41,448 nucleotides of DNA, from contig NZ_NVQE01000050.1 of the NCBI RefSeq assembly GCF_002591975.1, positions 1 through 41,448 of the forward strand, in the 5' to 3' direction. The position numbers and the translations under genes are program-made. The stretch comes from Mycobacterium neglectum (GTDB lineage Bacteria > Actinomycetota > Actinomycetes > Mycobacteriales > Mycobacteriaceae). The notes beneath the pieces were generated by a model. The model was not told the DNA's origin. It saw only the letters and a list, made by a program, of their open reading frames with translations, and made no database searches. Positions within the stretch are counted from its first letter, which is position 1; each line of letters begins with the position of its first letter. Shown here one piece after another: positions 32,041 to 41,114 of this stretch.

Positions 32041-33549
32041 TCAGACGACGGCCAGCGGCAGGGTGCCCGGAATGACCGGTGCGGGCAGGTCTGACTCCCC
32101 CATCAGGTATTTGTCGACCGCATGAGCCGCGCTGCGGCCCTCGGCAATGGCCCAGACGATCAGAGAGGCGCCACGGTGAGCATCGCCACACACAAACACT
32201 CCCGGTGCGTCCGTCTGCCAGTCCGAACCGCATGGCAAAGCACCGCGACCATTGAGTTTTAGGTCGAACGCATCCAGTAGCGGCATGTGCTCGACACCGT
32301 CGAACCCGATCGCCAGCAGTGCTAGGTCACATGGAAGTTCCAGTGGGTCCCCGACGGGTGTGATGATTCGTCGTCCGTTCGTGTCACGCACAACCTTCAC
32401 CTCGGCGACCTCGATCGCACGCAGGTTGCCCTGGTCGTCGCCGAGGAAGCGCTGAACCGCCACCTCGTAGCGGCGGTCGCCGCCTTCAGCGTGGGCCGGT
32501 GAAAGACGCGTGCGCAGCACGATCGGCCACATCGGCCACGGCGAACGGGATTCGTCGCGATACTCCGGCGGCTCGGGGTTGTAATCCAACTGGGTGACCG
32601 ATTTCGCGCCTTGGCGATGCGCGGTGCCCAGGCAGTCGGCTCCGGTGTCGCCGCCGCCGATGATCACGACATGCTTGCCCTCCGCGGAGATCGGACTCGG
32701 GCCGTCGCCCTCGCACTCCTTGTTGGCGGGCACCAGATGGTCCATCGCAAGGTGCACACCCGCCAGAGATCGGCCCTCCACGTTGTTGTCGCGTGCCCGC
32801 AGTGCGCCGACTGCCAGCACCACGGCGTCGTACTGCTCCCTGAGGCGCTCGACGGGAAGGTCCACCCCGACTTCGCATTCGGTGACGAACCGCGTTCCCT
32901 CGGCGCGCATTTGGGCCAGCCGTTGGTTGAGCACGGACTTTTCGAGCTTGTACTCCGGAATGCCGTACCGCATCAGCCCACCGATGCGATCATCGCGTTC
33001 GTACACGGTGACATCGTGGCCGGCGCGCGTGAGTTGTTGTGCCGCGGCGAGTCCGGCGGGACCCGACCCCACGACCGCCACCCGCCTGCCGGTGGCGATG
33101 GCGGCGGGCTGGGGTTCGACGATTCCGTCCATCCAGGCCTGATCGGCGATGGTCTGCTCGATGCGCTTGATCGTGACGCTTCCGCCCGTCTGCTCCTCGC
33201 CGATGGACAGCACGCACGCGGCTTCGCACGGCGCAGGGCACAACCGTCCGGTGAACTCCGGGAAATTGTTGGTCGCGTGCAGGCGGTCGCTCGCCGCGTC
33301 CCATCGGCCGCGCCGCACCAGGTCATTCCATTCCGGGATGAGATTGCCCAGCGGGCAGCCCGCGGTTCCGGAGTGGCAGAACGGGATTCCGCAGTCCATA
33401 CATCGACGCGCCTGCTGCGAGACCTCGCCTGCACGCTGGTGGGGATCCTGTTGTTCGTAGACCTCGCGCCAATCGCCGACCCGCTCGTCGACGGCCCGCT
33501 TGGCGGCTTCGATCTTCGGAACCTTGAGAAAACCTGTCGGATCAGCCAC
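32041..33549 (-). CDS. gltD: Glutamate synthase small subunit
   Basis: A 502-residue flavoprotein that passes electrons from NADPH to GltB. The N-terminal iron-sulfur region has C50, C53, C58 and C65 (CMDCGIPFC...) and C104, C108, C112 (CPAPCEAAC). Two Rossmann folds follow: VAVVGSGPAGLAAAQQLTRAGHDVTVYERDDRIGG for FAD and HVVIIGGGDTGADCLGTAHRQGA for NADPH. GTG 33549 is chosen because GGAGG is six bases upstream and MADPTGFLKVPKIEA is the usual start; the open frame extends to 33633. It overlaps gltB by eight bases. Confidence 0.96.
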   Translation of the reverse strand: MADPTGFLKVPKIEAAKRAVDERVGDWREVYEQQDPHQRAGEVSQQARRCMDCGIPFCHSGTAGCPLGNLIPEWNDLVRRGRWDAASDRLHATNNFPEFTGRLCPAPCEAACVLSIGEEQTGGSVTIKRIEQTIADQAWMDGIVEPQPAAIATGRRVAVVGSGPAGLAAAQQLTRAGHDVTVYERDDRIGGLMRYGIPEYKLEKSVLNQRLAQMRAEGTRFVTECEVGVDLPVERLREQYDAVVLAVGALRARDNNVEGRSLAGVHLAMDHLVPANKECEGDGPSPISAEGKHVVIIGGGDTGADCLGTAHRQGAKSVTQLDYNPEPPEYRDESRSPWPMWPIVLRTRLSPAHAEGGDRRYEVAVQRFLGDDQGNLRAIEVAEVKVVRDTNGRRIITPVGDPLELPCDLALLAIGFDGVEHMPLLDAFDLKLNGRGALPCGSDWQTDAPGVFVCGDAHRGASLIVWAIAEGRSAAHAVDKYLMGESDLPAPVIPGTLPLAVV

Positions 33550-36500
33550 GGCTTGCCTCCATGATCGCGGTGTCGACGTCGCGGCCCTCGCGCTTGGCGA
33601 CCAACGTGGCCTCCAGCACGCGCCGGTAGTCACGGGGCATCACCTTGGTGAATTGTGCGCTGCGCCTGGGCCAGTCGGACAGCACGCTGGCCGCCAAGGT
33701 ACTTCTGGTGAGTTTCGCGTGCGTCGCGATGACATCGCGCAGCCACACCAGATCCTCGGGTTCGAGGCGCTGCAACTCGACCATCTCGGCGTTGACCTTC
33801 TTCGGGTCGAGGCCGAGCACGAACGCGATACCGCCGGACATACCGGCCGCCAGGTTGCGGCCCGTCTTGCCCAGCACCACCACGCGACCGCCCGTCATGT
33901 ACTCGCAGGCGTGGTCGCCGACCCCCTCGACGACGGTCAGCGCTCCGGAGTTGCGTGCAGCGAACCGCTCCCCGACCCGGCCCCGCAGGTAGAGCTCACC
34001 GGAGGTGGCGCCGAAAAGCAGGGTATTGCCCGCGATCACGTTGTCCTCGGGCAGGAAGAGGACGTCGTCTGGCGGCCGGACGATGATCCGACCGCCGGAC
34101 AATCCCTTGCCCACATAGTCGTTGGCGTCGCCGATCAGCTCCAGCGTGATGCCGGGTGGCAGGAAGGCCCCGATGGACTGTCCTGCGGATCCGGTCAGCG
34201 TGACGTGAATGGTGTTGTCCGGCAGCCCCGCCGCGCCGTAGCGCCGCGTGACCTCGGAACCGAGCAGTGTGCCGACGGTGCGGTTGACGTTGCGCACCGG
34301 CAGTTCGAGCCTGACCGGATGCGCGTCTTCCAGCGCGCCGTCGGCGAGCTGGATGAGCGTGCGGTCCAAGGCTTCTTCCAGGCCGTGCTCCTGGGCCCTG
34401 GTGCGGCGGCGCTCTCCGCTCGGGTCCGGCACCGCGAACACCGGCGTCAGGTCCAGACCCCTGCTCTTCCAGTGCGCGACGCCCTCGTCGGTGTTGAGCA
34501 TCTCGGCGTGGCCCACGGCCTCGTCGATGCTGCGGAAGCCGAGTTCGGCGAGATAGTGCCGGATGTCCTCCGCGATGAAGCGGAAGTAGTTCTCGACGAA
34601 CTCCGGCTTACCGTTGAATCGTGACCGCAGCTCAGGGTTCTGGGTCGCGACACCGACGGGACACGTGTCGAGGTGACAGACCCGCATCATGATGCAGCCC
34701 GAAACCACCAGCGGCGCTGTCGCGAAGCCGAACTCCTCGGCACCGAGCAGCGCGGCTACCACCACATCGCGGGCGGTACGCATGCCGCCGTCGCACTGTA
34801 CGGTGATGCGGTCGCGCAAACCGTTGAGCATCAGCGTCTGCTGGGTGTCGGCCAGCCCGATCTCCCAGGGGACGCCCGCATGCTTGAGGCTGGTGAGTGG
34901 GGCGGCGCCGGTGCCGCCGTCGTATCCGGAGATCAGCACCACGTCGGCGTGCGCCTTGGAGACGCCCGCCGCGACCGTGCCCACGCCGACACTGCTGACG
35001 AGCTTCACGTGGATGCGGGCATTGGCGTTGGCGTTCTTCAGATCGTGGATGAGCTGCGCCAGGTCCTCGATCGAATAGATGTCATGGTGCGGCGGCGGCG
35101 AGATCAGACCTACGCCCGGCGTCGAGTGCCGGGTCCGCGCGATGTTCGGATAAACCTTGTAACCCGGGAGTTGCCCACCCTCACCAGGTTTGGCGCCTTG
35201 GGCCATCTTGATCTGGATGTCGGTGGCGTTCAGCAGATAGTCGCTGGTGACGCCGAAGCGACCGGAGGCGACCTGTTTGACCGCGCTGCGCCGTCGTGGA
35301 TCGTACAGACGGTCGGTGTCCTCGCCTCCCTCGCCTGAGTTGGACCGGCCACCGAGGTTGTTCATGGCGATGGCCATGGTCTCGTGTGCCTCGGCCGAGA
35401 TGGAGCCATAACTCATCGCGCCGGTGTTGAACCGGGTGACGATCGAATCGACCGACTCGACCTCGTCCAGCGGGACGGCCGGCCTAAGGTTCTTCTTGAA
35501 TCCGAACAAGCCCCGCAGGGTGCCCCCCTCCCTGGAGAGCCGGTTCACCTCCTCGGAGTATTGCTTGAAGATGTCGTGGCGGCCGGTGCGCGTCGAATGC
35601 TGAAGCAGAAAAACGACTTCGGGGGTGAACAGGTGTAGTTCGCCCTCACGGCGGAACGCGTATTCGCCCCCGACCTCGAGCCGCCGGTGCACACGCTCGG
35701 TCGGGTTCTCCGGATACGCCCGCCGGTGCCTGACTTTGACTTCTTCGGCGAGCACGTCCAATGCGACGCCGCCGAGCTGGCTCGGGGTGCCGGTGAAGTA
35801 CTCGTCGATGACATGCTTGTCGATACCGACGGCCTCGAATGCCTGTGCCGCCGTGTAGGAGGCAACGGTCGAGATGCCCATCTTGCTCATAACCTTCGTC
35901 ACGCCCTTGCCGAGCGCCTTGAGGTAGTTGCGCACGGCCGCAGCGGGTTCGATGCCGGTGAGCTCACCCTCGCGGATGAGGTCTTCGATCGACTCGAATG
36001 CCAGATAGGGGTTGACCGCGGCGGCACCGAAACCGATGAGCATCGCGATGTGATGCACCTCGCGCGCGTCGCCACTTTCCACCACCAGGGCGACGGTGGT
36101 GCGTTCCTTCGTGCGGACGAGGTGATGGTGCACGGCCGAAACCGCCAGCAGCGACGGGATGGGCGCTCTCATGTGGTCGGAGTCGCGGTCGGAGATGACC
36201 AGGGTGCGTGCGCCTCTGGCGATGGCGTCGCACGCTCGCAGCCGCAGGTCCTCCAGGGCGTCGGCGAGGCCCTCACCACCGCGTTCGACGTCGTAGAGAG
36301 CCTTAAGGACGGCGGTCCTCAGGCCGCCGTGTTCGCCGTCGTCGTTGATGTGGACGAGCTTGTTGAGTTCATCGTTGTCGAGAACCGGCCAGCCCAGCAC
36401 GATCTGGCGGCAGGATGACGCGGTCGGCTCGAGGAGATTCTGCTCGGGCCCCATCACACGGGCCATCGAGGTGACGACCTCCTCGCGGATGGCGTCCAAG

Positions 36501-38071
36501 GGCGGGTTGGTCACCTGCGCAAAGAGTTCGACGAAGTAGTCGTAGAGCAGCCGGGACCGCTGCGACAGCACCGCCGTCGGAGTGTCAGTGCCCATCGAGC
36601 CCAGTGGCTCGGCGCCAGAGGCGGCCATCGGGGTGAGCAGGATGCGCAGGTCTTCTTCGGTGTAGCCGAAGGCGATCTGCCTGCGCACGACAGACTCGTG
36701 GTTCGGCTGAACGCGGGCACGGTCGGCCAGCGTCTTGATGTCGAGCAGTCCGGCGTGCAGCCATTCACCGTAGGGCTCGTGTCCGGCCAGGGACTCCTTG
36801 ATCTCGTCGTCTCCCACGATGCGACCGGCCGCGGTGTCGATGAGGAGCATCTTTCCCGGCTGTAGCCGACCCTTGGCGACGATCTGCGCGGACGGCACGT
36901 CCAGCACGCCGCTCTCGCTGGCGAGGATGAGGCGGTCGTCGAGGGTGCGCCACCAGCGCCCTGGCCGTAAACCGTTGCGATCCAACACCGCTCCCACCAA
37001 CGTGCCGTCGGTGAACGTCACGCAGGCCGGGCCGTCCCACGGCTCCATCAGCGAGGCGTGGAACTGCCAGAACGCCCGCTCGGCGGGGTCCATCGTGGTG
37101 TTGTTCTCCCACGCCTCGGGGATCATCATCAGCACGGCGTGCGGCAGGCTGCGCCCGCCGAGGTGTAGGAGTTCGAGTACTTCGTCGAACGACGCCGAAT
37201 CGGATGCCTCCGGCGTGCAGATCGGCGAGAGCCGGGACAGGTCGCCTCCAATCTTGGTGCTGGCGAGCATGGCCTCCCGTGCGTGCATCCGGTTGCGGTT
37301 ACCGCGCACGGTGTTGATTTCGCCGTTGTGCGCGACGAAGCGGAAGGGATGCGCCAACGGCCAGGACGGGAAGGTGTTGGTCGAGAAGCGGCTGTGCACG
37401 ATCGCGATCGCGCTGCGGCAACGCTCGTCGCGTAGATCTGGAAAGTATTGGGGCAGTTGCATTGTGGTGAGCATGCCCTTGTAGACCATCGTGCGGCTGG
37501 ACAGCGAAGGGAAGTACACGCCGTTGCGCTCGGCACGCTTGCGGAGCGGATAGACGCGACGATCGAGATCGATACCACCAAGGTGGTGCGGCGAGGCGAC
37601 GAACAGCTGCTCCATGTGCGGCATACAGCTGAGTGCCGTCGCTCCGACCTCCGCTCCGTCCGGGTCGGTGGGGACGGCACGCCAGCCGAGCACAGTGAGC
37701 CCTTCTTCGAGGGCGATGGCTTCGACGCCTTCGCGCGCGGTCGCGCGGGCGTCGGAGTCCTGCGGCAGGAAGCAGATTCCGGCGGCGAAGGTGTTGGCGC
37801 CGTCAGCGGTTGGCGGCGGCAACTCGAAGCCGGCGACGTCGCACAGTAGTTCCACGGGCAGCTGGATCAGGATGCCCGCGCCGTCACCGCTGTTGGGCTC
37901 GGCGCCCGCGGCTCCACGGTGTTCGAGATGCTCCAAGGCGACCAGCCCGTCGACGACGATGGCGTGCGACCGGCGGCCTTGGATGTCGGTGATCATGGCG
38001 ACGCCACAGGAGTCCGACTCATTGTCGGGGTCATAGAGGCCCTGGGGCTCGGGGAATGCCGAATAGAGCAT
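33542..38071 (-). CDS. gltB: Glutamate synthase large subunit
   Basis: A 1509-residue enzyme that makes two glutamates from glutamine and 2-oxoglutarate. A 21-residue propeptide (MLYSAFPEPQGLYDPDNESDS) precedes C22, the catalytic N-terminal cysteine of the class II glutaminase domain (CGVAMITD, NSGDGAGILIQLP). The central and FMN-binding synthase domains follow, including the 3Fe-4S motif CIMMRVCHLDTCPVGVATQ around residues 1123-1141, and a C-terminal beta-helix domain (GGRIIVRPP..., AGNTLLFGATSGELYLRGRVGERF). GGAGG lies 11 bases before the ATG. Promoter and leader hairpin are listed separately. Head of gltBD, followed by pyk and tesB. Confidence 0.98.
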   Translation of the reverse strand: MLYSAFPEPQGLYDPDNESDSCGVAMITDIQGRRSHAIVVDGLVALEHLEHRGAAGAEPNSGDGAGILIQLPVELLCDVAGFELPPPTADGANTFAAGICFLPQDSDARATAREGVEAIALEEGLTVLGWRAVPTDPDGAEVGATALSCMPHMEQLFVASPHHLGGIDLDRRVYPLRKRAERNGVYFPSLSSRTMVYKGMLTTMQLPQYFPDLRDERCRSAIAIVHSRFSTNTFPSWPLAHPFRFVAHNGEINTVRGNRNRMHAREAMLASTKIGGDLSRLSPICTPEASDSASFDEVLELLHLGGRSLPHAVLMMIPEAWENNTTMDPAERAFWQFHASLMEPWDGPACVTFTDGTLVGAVLDRNGLRPGRWWRTLDDRLILASESGVLDVPSAQIVAKGRLQPGKMLLIDTAAGRIVGDDEIKESLAGHEPYGEWLHAGLLDIKTLADRARVQPNHESVVRRQIAFGYTEEDLRILLTPMAASGAEPLGSMGTDTPTAVLSQRSRLLYDYFVELFAQVTNPPLDAIREEVVTSMARVMGPEQNLLEPTASSCRQIVLGWPVLDNDELNKLVHINDDGEHGGLRTAVLKALYDVERGGEGLADALEDLRLRACDAIARGARTLVISDRDSDHMRAPIPSLLAVSAVHHHLVRTKERTTVALVVESGDAREVHHIAMLIGFGAAAVNPYLAFESIEDLIREGELTGIEPAAAVRNYLKALGKGVTKVMSKMGISTVASYTAAQAFEAVGIDKHVIDEYFTGTPSQLGGVALDVLAEEVKVRHRRAYPENPTERVHRRLEVGGEYAFRREGELHLFTPEVVFLLQHSTRTGRHDIFKQYSEEVNRLSREGGTLRGLFGFKKNLRPAVPLDEVESVDSIVTRFNTGAMSYGSISAEAHETMAIAMNNLGGRSNSGEGGEDTDRLYDPRRRSAVKQVASGRFGVTSDYLLNATDIQIKMAQGAKPGEGGQLPGYKVYPNIARTRHSTPGVGLISPPPHHDIYSIEDLAQLIHDLKNANANARIHVKLVSSVGVGTVAAGVSKAHADVVLISGYDGGTGAAPLTSLKHAGVPWEIGLADTQQTLMLNGLRDRITVQCDGGMRTARDVVVAALLGAEEFGFATAPLVVSGCIMMRVCHLDTCPVGVATQNPELRSRFNGKPEFVENYFRFIAEDIRHYLAELGFRSIDEAVGHAEMLNTDEGVAHWKSRGLDLTPVFAVPDPSGERRRTRAQEHGLEEALDRTLIQLADGALEDAHPVRLELPVRNVNRTVGTLLGSEVTRRYGAAGLPDNTIHVTLTGSAGQSIGAFLPPGITLELIGDANDYVGKGLSGGRIIVRPPDDVLFLPEDNVIAGNTLLFGATSGELYLRGRVGERFAARNSGALTVVEGVGDHACEYMTGGRVVVLGKTGRNLAAGMSGGIAFVLGLDPKKVNAEMVELQRLEPEDLVWLRDVIATHAKLTRSTLAASVLSDWPRRSAQFTKVMPRDYRRVLEATLVAKREGRDVDTAIMEASRG

Positions 38072-38082
38072 CGAGGAAAGAA

Positions 38083-38118
38083 CCTCCGCAGTCCGGGTAA
38101 ATCATGTCCCGGGACTGC
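38083..38118 (-). promoter_or_regulatory. Leader hairpin abutting the gltB ribosome binding site
   Basis: On the minus strand an 11-base arm (38118-38108) pairs with a 10-base arm (38097-38088), leaving one bulged base and a 10-base loop. The 3' arm ends directly against GGAGG (38087-38083). If transcription starts near 38128, the hairpin occupies most of the leader and could affect ribosome access or stability. Ligand or protein control is not shown. Confidence 0.45.
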
Positions 38119-38134
38119 ACCGGCCCGAATTGCG

Positions 38135-38140
38135 ATTGTA
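38135..38140 (-). promoter_or_regulatory. Extended -10 promoter of gltB
   Basis: The minus strand reads TGATACAAT, a TGN extended -10 with hexamer TACAAT (only one mismatch to TATAAT). The predicted start near 38128 gives a leader of about 57 bases. No good -35, as expected with an extended -10. Confidence 0.6.
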
Positions 38141-38157
38141 TCAGCGCAAAGCTGCAG

Positions 38158-38568
38158 CTACCCGTCGAGAAGCGTCGGGACCAGCGGAAAACCGGGCAGA
38201 TTGCGTACCACCATCCAGCTGACGGCGATGGTGACGATGACGGCGGCGGAGACCGGTGTCATCCACGGCCGCGCACTGCGCCGACGCAGGAGAATCCATG
38301 CCAGCAGTAGCGGCAGACCGATCAGGGCGACGACATTGTCGACGACGGCGGCGGCGAAGTCGCCGTGCAGAACGTCGTGAATCATCCGCAAGCCGCCGCA
38401 GCCCGGGCAAAACAAGCCCGTAGCCGCGTGAAAAGGGCACGCGGGGAACAGAAAATTCGATCGATGCGGGTCACCGAGTCCGATGTAGGCCAGGCCCCCC
38501 ACCACCACCGCGCCCGTCCCGAGCGCGGTGTAGAGCCGTCCCCGATTGGGGGTCGTGCTAAGTGCCAT
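38158..38568 (-). CDS. DUF2752 membrane protein
   Basis: A 136-residue protein with three hydrophobic segments (about 15-32, 73-93 and 102-122). The DUF2752 signature CPFHAATGLFCPGCGGLRMIHDVLHGD lies at 44-70, with C44 and the C54-P-G-C57-GG core. The cysteines could bind metal or form a disulfide. Family function is unknown. Its start overlaps the 3' end of the TM2 gene by 11 bases, so the two are co-transcribed. The gltB promoter lies just past its stop. Confidence 0.85.
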   Translation of the reverse strand: MALSTTPNRGRLYTALGTGAVVVGGLAYIGLGDPHRSNFLFPACPFHAATGLFCPGCGGLRMIHDVLHGDFAAAVVDNVVALIGLPLLLAWILLRRRSARPWMTPVSAAVIVTIAVSWMVVRNLPGFPLVPTLLDG

Positions 38569-38959
38569 CGCGCAGCGGACGTCCCTGCGGATCGCGCACC
38601 TTATCGGTGAGGATCAGAATCGCGTCGATGATGCCCCAGATGACCGCACCGATCCCGCAGGTCACCAGGCCGACAACGAGCTGGCCGACGCCGAGACCGA
38701 CTTGGCCGAGATACATCCGGCCGACGCCGACGATCCCGAACAGCCCGAGCAACTGCAGCAGGCCGGCGACGATCTTGGATTTATCCGAGTACGGCTCACC
38801 GGTCATCGGTTGCCGGCCGAACGGCGCGGCCGGGTCCTGGTAGGCCTGCGGGTACTGGCCTGCGGGCGGCGGATATGGCGGTGGATAGCCAGACTGCGGC
38901 GGGGGCGGGGGCGTTGGTTGGCTTCCAAATTCGTTGCCACCGTACTGCGGCTCAGTCAT
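38558..38959 (-). CDS. TM2-domain membrane protein with Pro-rich tail
   Basis: A 133-residue protein. Residues 1-57 are a Pro/Gln/Tyr-rich cytosolic tail; the TM2 domain (about 58-118) follows, with KSKIVAGLLQLLGLFGIVGVGRMYLGQVGLGVGQLVVGLVTCGIGAVIWGIIDAILIL, the usual two helices joined by a G-R-x-Y-x-G turn. A polar end reads TDKVRDPQGRPLRDGT. ATG 38959 (MTEPQYGGNE) is chosen; the frame extends to 39085 but overlaps the TetR gene. Function unknown. It starts 34 bases after the TetR gene stop and overlaps DUF2752 by 11 bases, a pairing often seen in actinobacteria. Confidence 0.85.
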   Translation of the reverse strand: MTEPQYGGNEFGSQPTPPPPPQSGYPPPYPPPAGQYPQAYQDPAAPFGRQPMTGEPYSDKSKIVAGLLQLLGLFGIVGVGRMYLGQVGLGVGQLVVGLVTCGIGAVIWGIIDAILILTDKVRDPQGRPLRDGT

Positions 38960-38993
38960 GCCTGACAGCATGCCAGACGCAGCCGCGATTACT

Positions 38994-39572
38994 TCAGGTT
39001 TGGCCGCTGACCAGGCGCAGGACATCGACGAGGCCGTCGACCGGGATGGACGGGTCGATCGACCGCAGCAACCCGAGGCCGACACCGAGCGCGAGCATCA
39101 CGGTGGCTGTTTCACCGCCCGGCAGACGCGGCTTGGTGCCGTCGGCGGATTCGGCTGCACCGGTCAGCATTTGGAGAATCGCAGTGAGGCGCGAGGCCAG
39201 ATCCTGCCGCAGCGGTTCACTGTGACGGGCGTGCGCGGCGAACTCGACCTCCAGCGATGTCCACGCCGGATCGCCGATGACCCGTTCGGCCCATACCTGC
39301 AAGCCCTCGACGCGTGACGAAGTGTCCGGTGTGGCCATGATGTCGAGAATCTCCGCGAGACGCTCGGCCCTGACCTCGTCGAGTACGGCGATGCACAGCT
39401 CGTCTTTATTGCGGAAGTTCGAGTAGACCGCGCCCTTCGAGAAGCCCGCGGCGTCAGCGACCTTTTCCAGCGATGTCGGGTGATAGCCGTCGTCGAAGAA
39501 GAGCTGCCTGGCGGTCTTGACCAGCTGCGACCTGGTCTGGGCCTGGCTTTCGGCGCGAGTCATCCGAGGCAC
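38994..39572 (-). CDS. TetR-family transcriptional regulator
   Basis: A 192-residue regulator. The N-terminal helix-turn-helix is QLVKTARQLFFDDGYHPTSLEKVADAAGFSKGAVYSNFRNKDELCIAVLDE (about 16-66); the rest is the helical ligand-binding and dimer domain. It is divergent from the monooxygenase gene 72 bases away, the same layout as ethR-ethA, so it probably represses that gene and itself. GTG 39572 has TAGAAT exactly six bases upstream, suggesting a leaderless mRNA; ATG 39563 is an alternative. The inducer is unknown. Confidence 0.92.
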   Translation of the reverse strand: MPRMTRAESQAQTRSQLVKTARQLFFDDGYHPTSLEKVADAAGFSKGAVYSNFRNKDELCIAVLDEVRAERLAEILDIMATPDTSSRVEGLQVWAERVIGDPAWTSLEVEFAAHARHSEPLRQDLASRLTAILQMLTGAAESADGTKPRLPGGETATVMLALGVGLGLLRSIDPSIPVDGLVDVLRLVSGQT

Positions 39573-39578
39573 GGCGCG

Positions 39579-39584
39579 ATTCTA
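39579..39584 (-). promoter_or_regulatory. -10 hexamer of the tetR gene, leaderless type
   Basis: On the minus strand TAGAAT, then six bases (CGCGCC), then GTG 39572. It lies six bases from the -35 of the divergent monooxygenase promoter, so one bound repressor could cover both. Confidence 0.5.
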
Positions 39585-39589
39585 TCCCA

Positions 39590-39622
39590 TTGACATTCCA
39601 TCGGTCTCTAAATACCGTCGGT
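39590..39622 (+). promoter_or_regulatory. Monooxygenase promoter with repeated octamer, candidate TetR operator
   Basis: TTGACA (39590-39595) and TACCGT (39613-39618) are separated by 17 bases, a good sigma-A-type promoter. Two near-identical octamers, CCATCGGT (39598-39605) and CCGTCGGT (39615-39622), lie 17 bases apart; one is in the spacer and one covers the -10. ACCGTCGGT (39614-39622) is itself palindromic. These are the best candidate binding sites for the divergent TetR protein. Operator function is inference. Confidence 0.5.
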
Positions 39623-39644
39623 TTTTCAATGGAGGGAGCCCGGT

Positions 39645-41114
39645 ATGCCGATGAACCGCGAACCTCGGGTTGTCATCATCGGTGCGGGCGTTGCCGGCAT
39701 TGCCACCGCAGTAACGCTGCAGCACGCCGGTTTCAACGACTTCACGATTCTGGAGAAGGGTTCTGACGTCGGCGGGGTGTGGCACTGGAACCGCTACCCC
39801 GGCCTCACCTGCGACGTGCCCTCGCAGCTGTACCAGTTCTCGTTCGCGCCGAAGCCGGATTGGTCGGGCCTGTTTGCGCCGGGGGCAGAGATCCAGCGCT
39901 ACCTCCACGACGTCGTCGACCGCGAGGGTCTCGCGGGGCGTCTGCGGCTGAATGCGGAGGTGCAGTCAGCCGTGTTCACCGGATCAAGCTGGTGCATAAC
40001 GACGTCTGACGGTCACGAGTTGAAAGCAGACTTCCTGATATCTGCGACCGGAGTGCTCCATCATCCGTTCACTCCCGACATCCGGGGATTGGACAGCTTC
40101 GCGGGCGATGTCGTCCACACCGCACGATGGGACGACGACTTGGTCACCGAGGGGCGGCGGATCGCGGTGATCGGCACCGGGTCCACGGGCGTGCAGGTGG
40201 TGTCCGCGCTCCAACCCGGGGCCGCGTATATCAGCCATCTGGTGCGGTCGCCGCAGTGGATCATCTGGGCGCCGATGGATCTGGGTCAGGCAGCGGCGAT
40301 CGGTCGGTTCCTGCAGCAGCGGCCGAGGCTTCACCGGAAGCTGTATGACGTATTGCTTTGGGGTTCAGGGATTCTCGCTGACATCACCACGCGGCCGAGC
40401 TGGCGTCGGCGACTGGTACAGGCGTATGCACGCTGGTCGTTGCGCACTCAGATCCGCAGCCCCGAGCTTCGCGATCGACTCACCCCGGACTACCAGCCGC
40501 TCTGCAAGCGTCAGGTCATATCGAGCTCGTACTACCGCGCGATCCGTGCGAAGAATGCCGAGCTGGTCACCGCGGCGATCCAACGAGTCACACCGGACGG
40601 TATCCAGCTGACCGACGGTCGCTCGATCGATGTCGACCTCGTGGTGCTGGCGACCGGTTTTCGCACCCACAACTACATGCGGCCCATGCGGTTGCGTGGT
40701 CGCGACGGTCTCTCGATCGACGACGCGTGGGCCAAGGGTCCGCGGGGGTATCGGATGACGGCGATTCCGGGCTTCCCCAACTTCTTTACCGTGCTTGGCC
40801 CCAACTCACCGACGGGCTCGATCTCGCTGCATTACTCCTCCGAACTCACGGCAAGGTACATCACCCACTGGCTGCGTCGGTTCCGCAACGGCGAGGTAGA
40901 TACCGTCGAGGTCACCGAAGAGGCCACCGCGAGGTTCAACGACGACGTGGCGGCCGCGCTGGGCCCCACGGTGTGGAATACCGGTTGCAACTCTTGGTAT
41001 CTCACCGATGAAGGCAATGTCGACCTATGGCCCTACGACCGAAAGACGATGACCGCCATGCTCAGCCGACCCGATGATCGCGACTACCACATTCAGAAGG
41101 GTGGTGGTTGGTAG
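39645..41114 (+). CDS. Flavin-containing monooxygenase, Baeyer-Villiger type
   Basis: A 489-residue class B flavoprotein that would use NADPH and oxygen to oxidise a ketone or heteroatom. The FAD-binding motif is GAGVAG (13-18), followed by GGVWHWNRYPGLTCDVPS (43-60). The Baeyer-Villiger fingerprint FxGxxxHxxxW is at 152-162 (FAGDVVHTARW, followed by D rather than P). The NADPH site is GTGSTG (177-182), and the late motif LATGFRTHNY is present. GGAGGG lies nine bases before ATG 39645. The divergent TetR gene suggests induction by a substrate. The last seven codons overlap the convergent HNH gene by 22 bases, so the extreme C-terminus (QKGGGW) may not be ancestral. Confidence 0.92.
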   Translation: MPMNREPRVVIIGAGVAGIATAVTLQHAGFNDFTILEKGSDVGGVWHWNRYPGLTCDVPSQLYQFSFAPKPDWSGLFAPGAEIQRYLHDVVDREGLAGRLRLNAEVQSAVFTGSSWCITTSDGHELKADFLISATGVLHHPFTPDIRGLDSFAGDVVHTARWDDDLVTEGRRIAVIGTGSTGVQVVSALQPGAAYISHLVRSPQWIIWAPMDLGQAAAIGRFLQQRPRLHRKLYDVLLWGSGILADITTRPSWRRRLVQAYARWSLRTQIRSPELRDRLTPDYQPLCKRQVISSSYYRAIRAKNAELVTAAIQRVTPDGIQLTDGRSIDVDLVVLATGFRTHNYMRPMRLRGRDGLSIDDAWAKGPRGYRMTAIPGFPNFFTVLGPNSPTGSISLHYSSELTARYITHWLRRFRNGEVDTVEVTEEATARFNDDVAAALGPTVWNTGCNSWYLTDEGNVDLWPYDRKTMTAMLSRPDDRDYHIQKGGGW

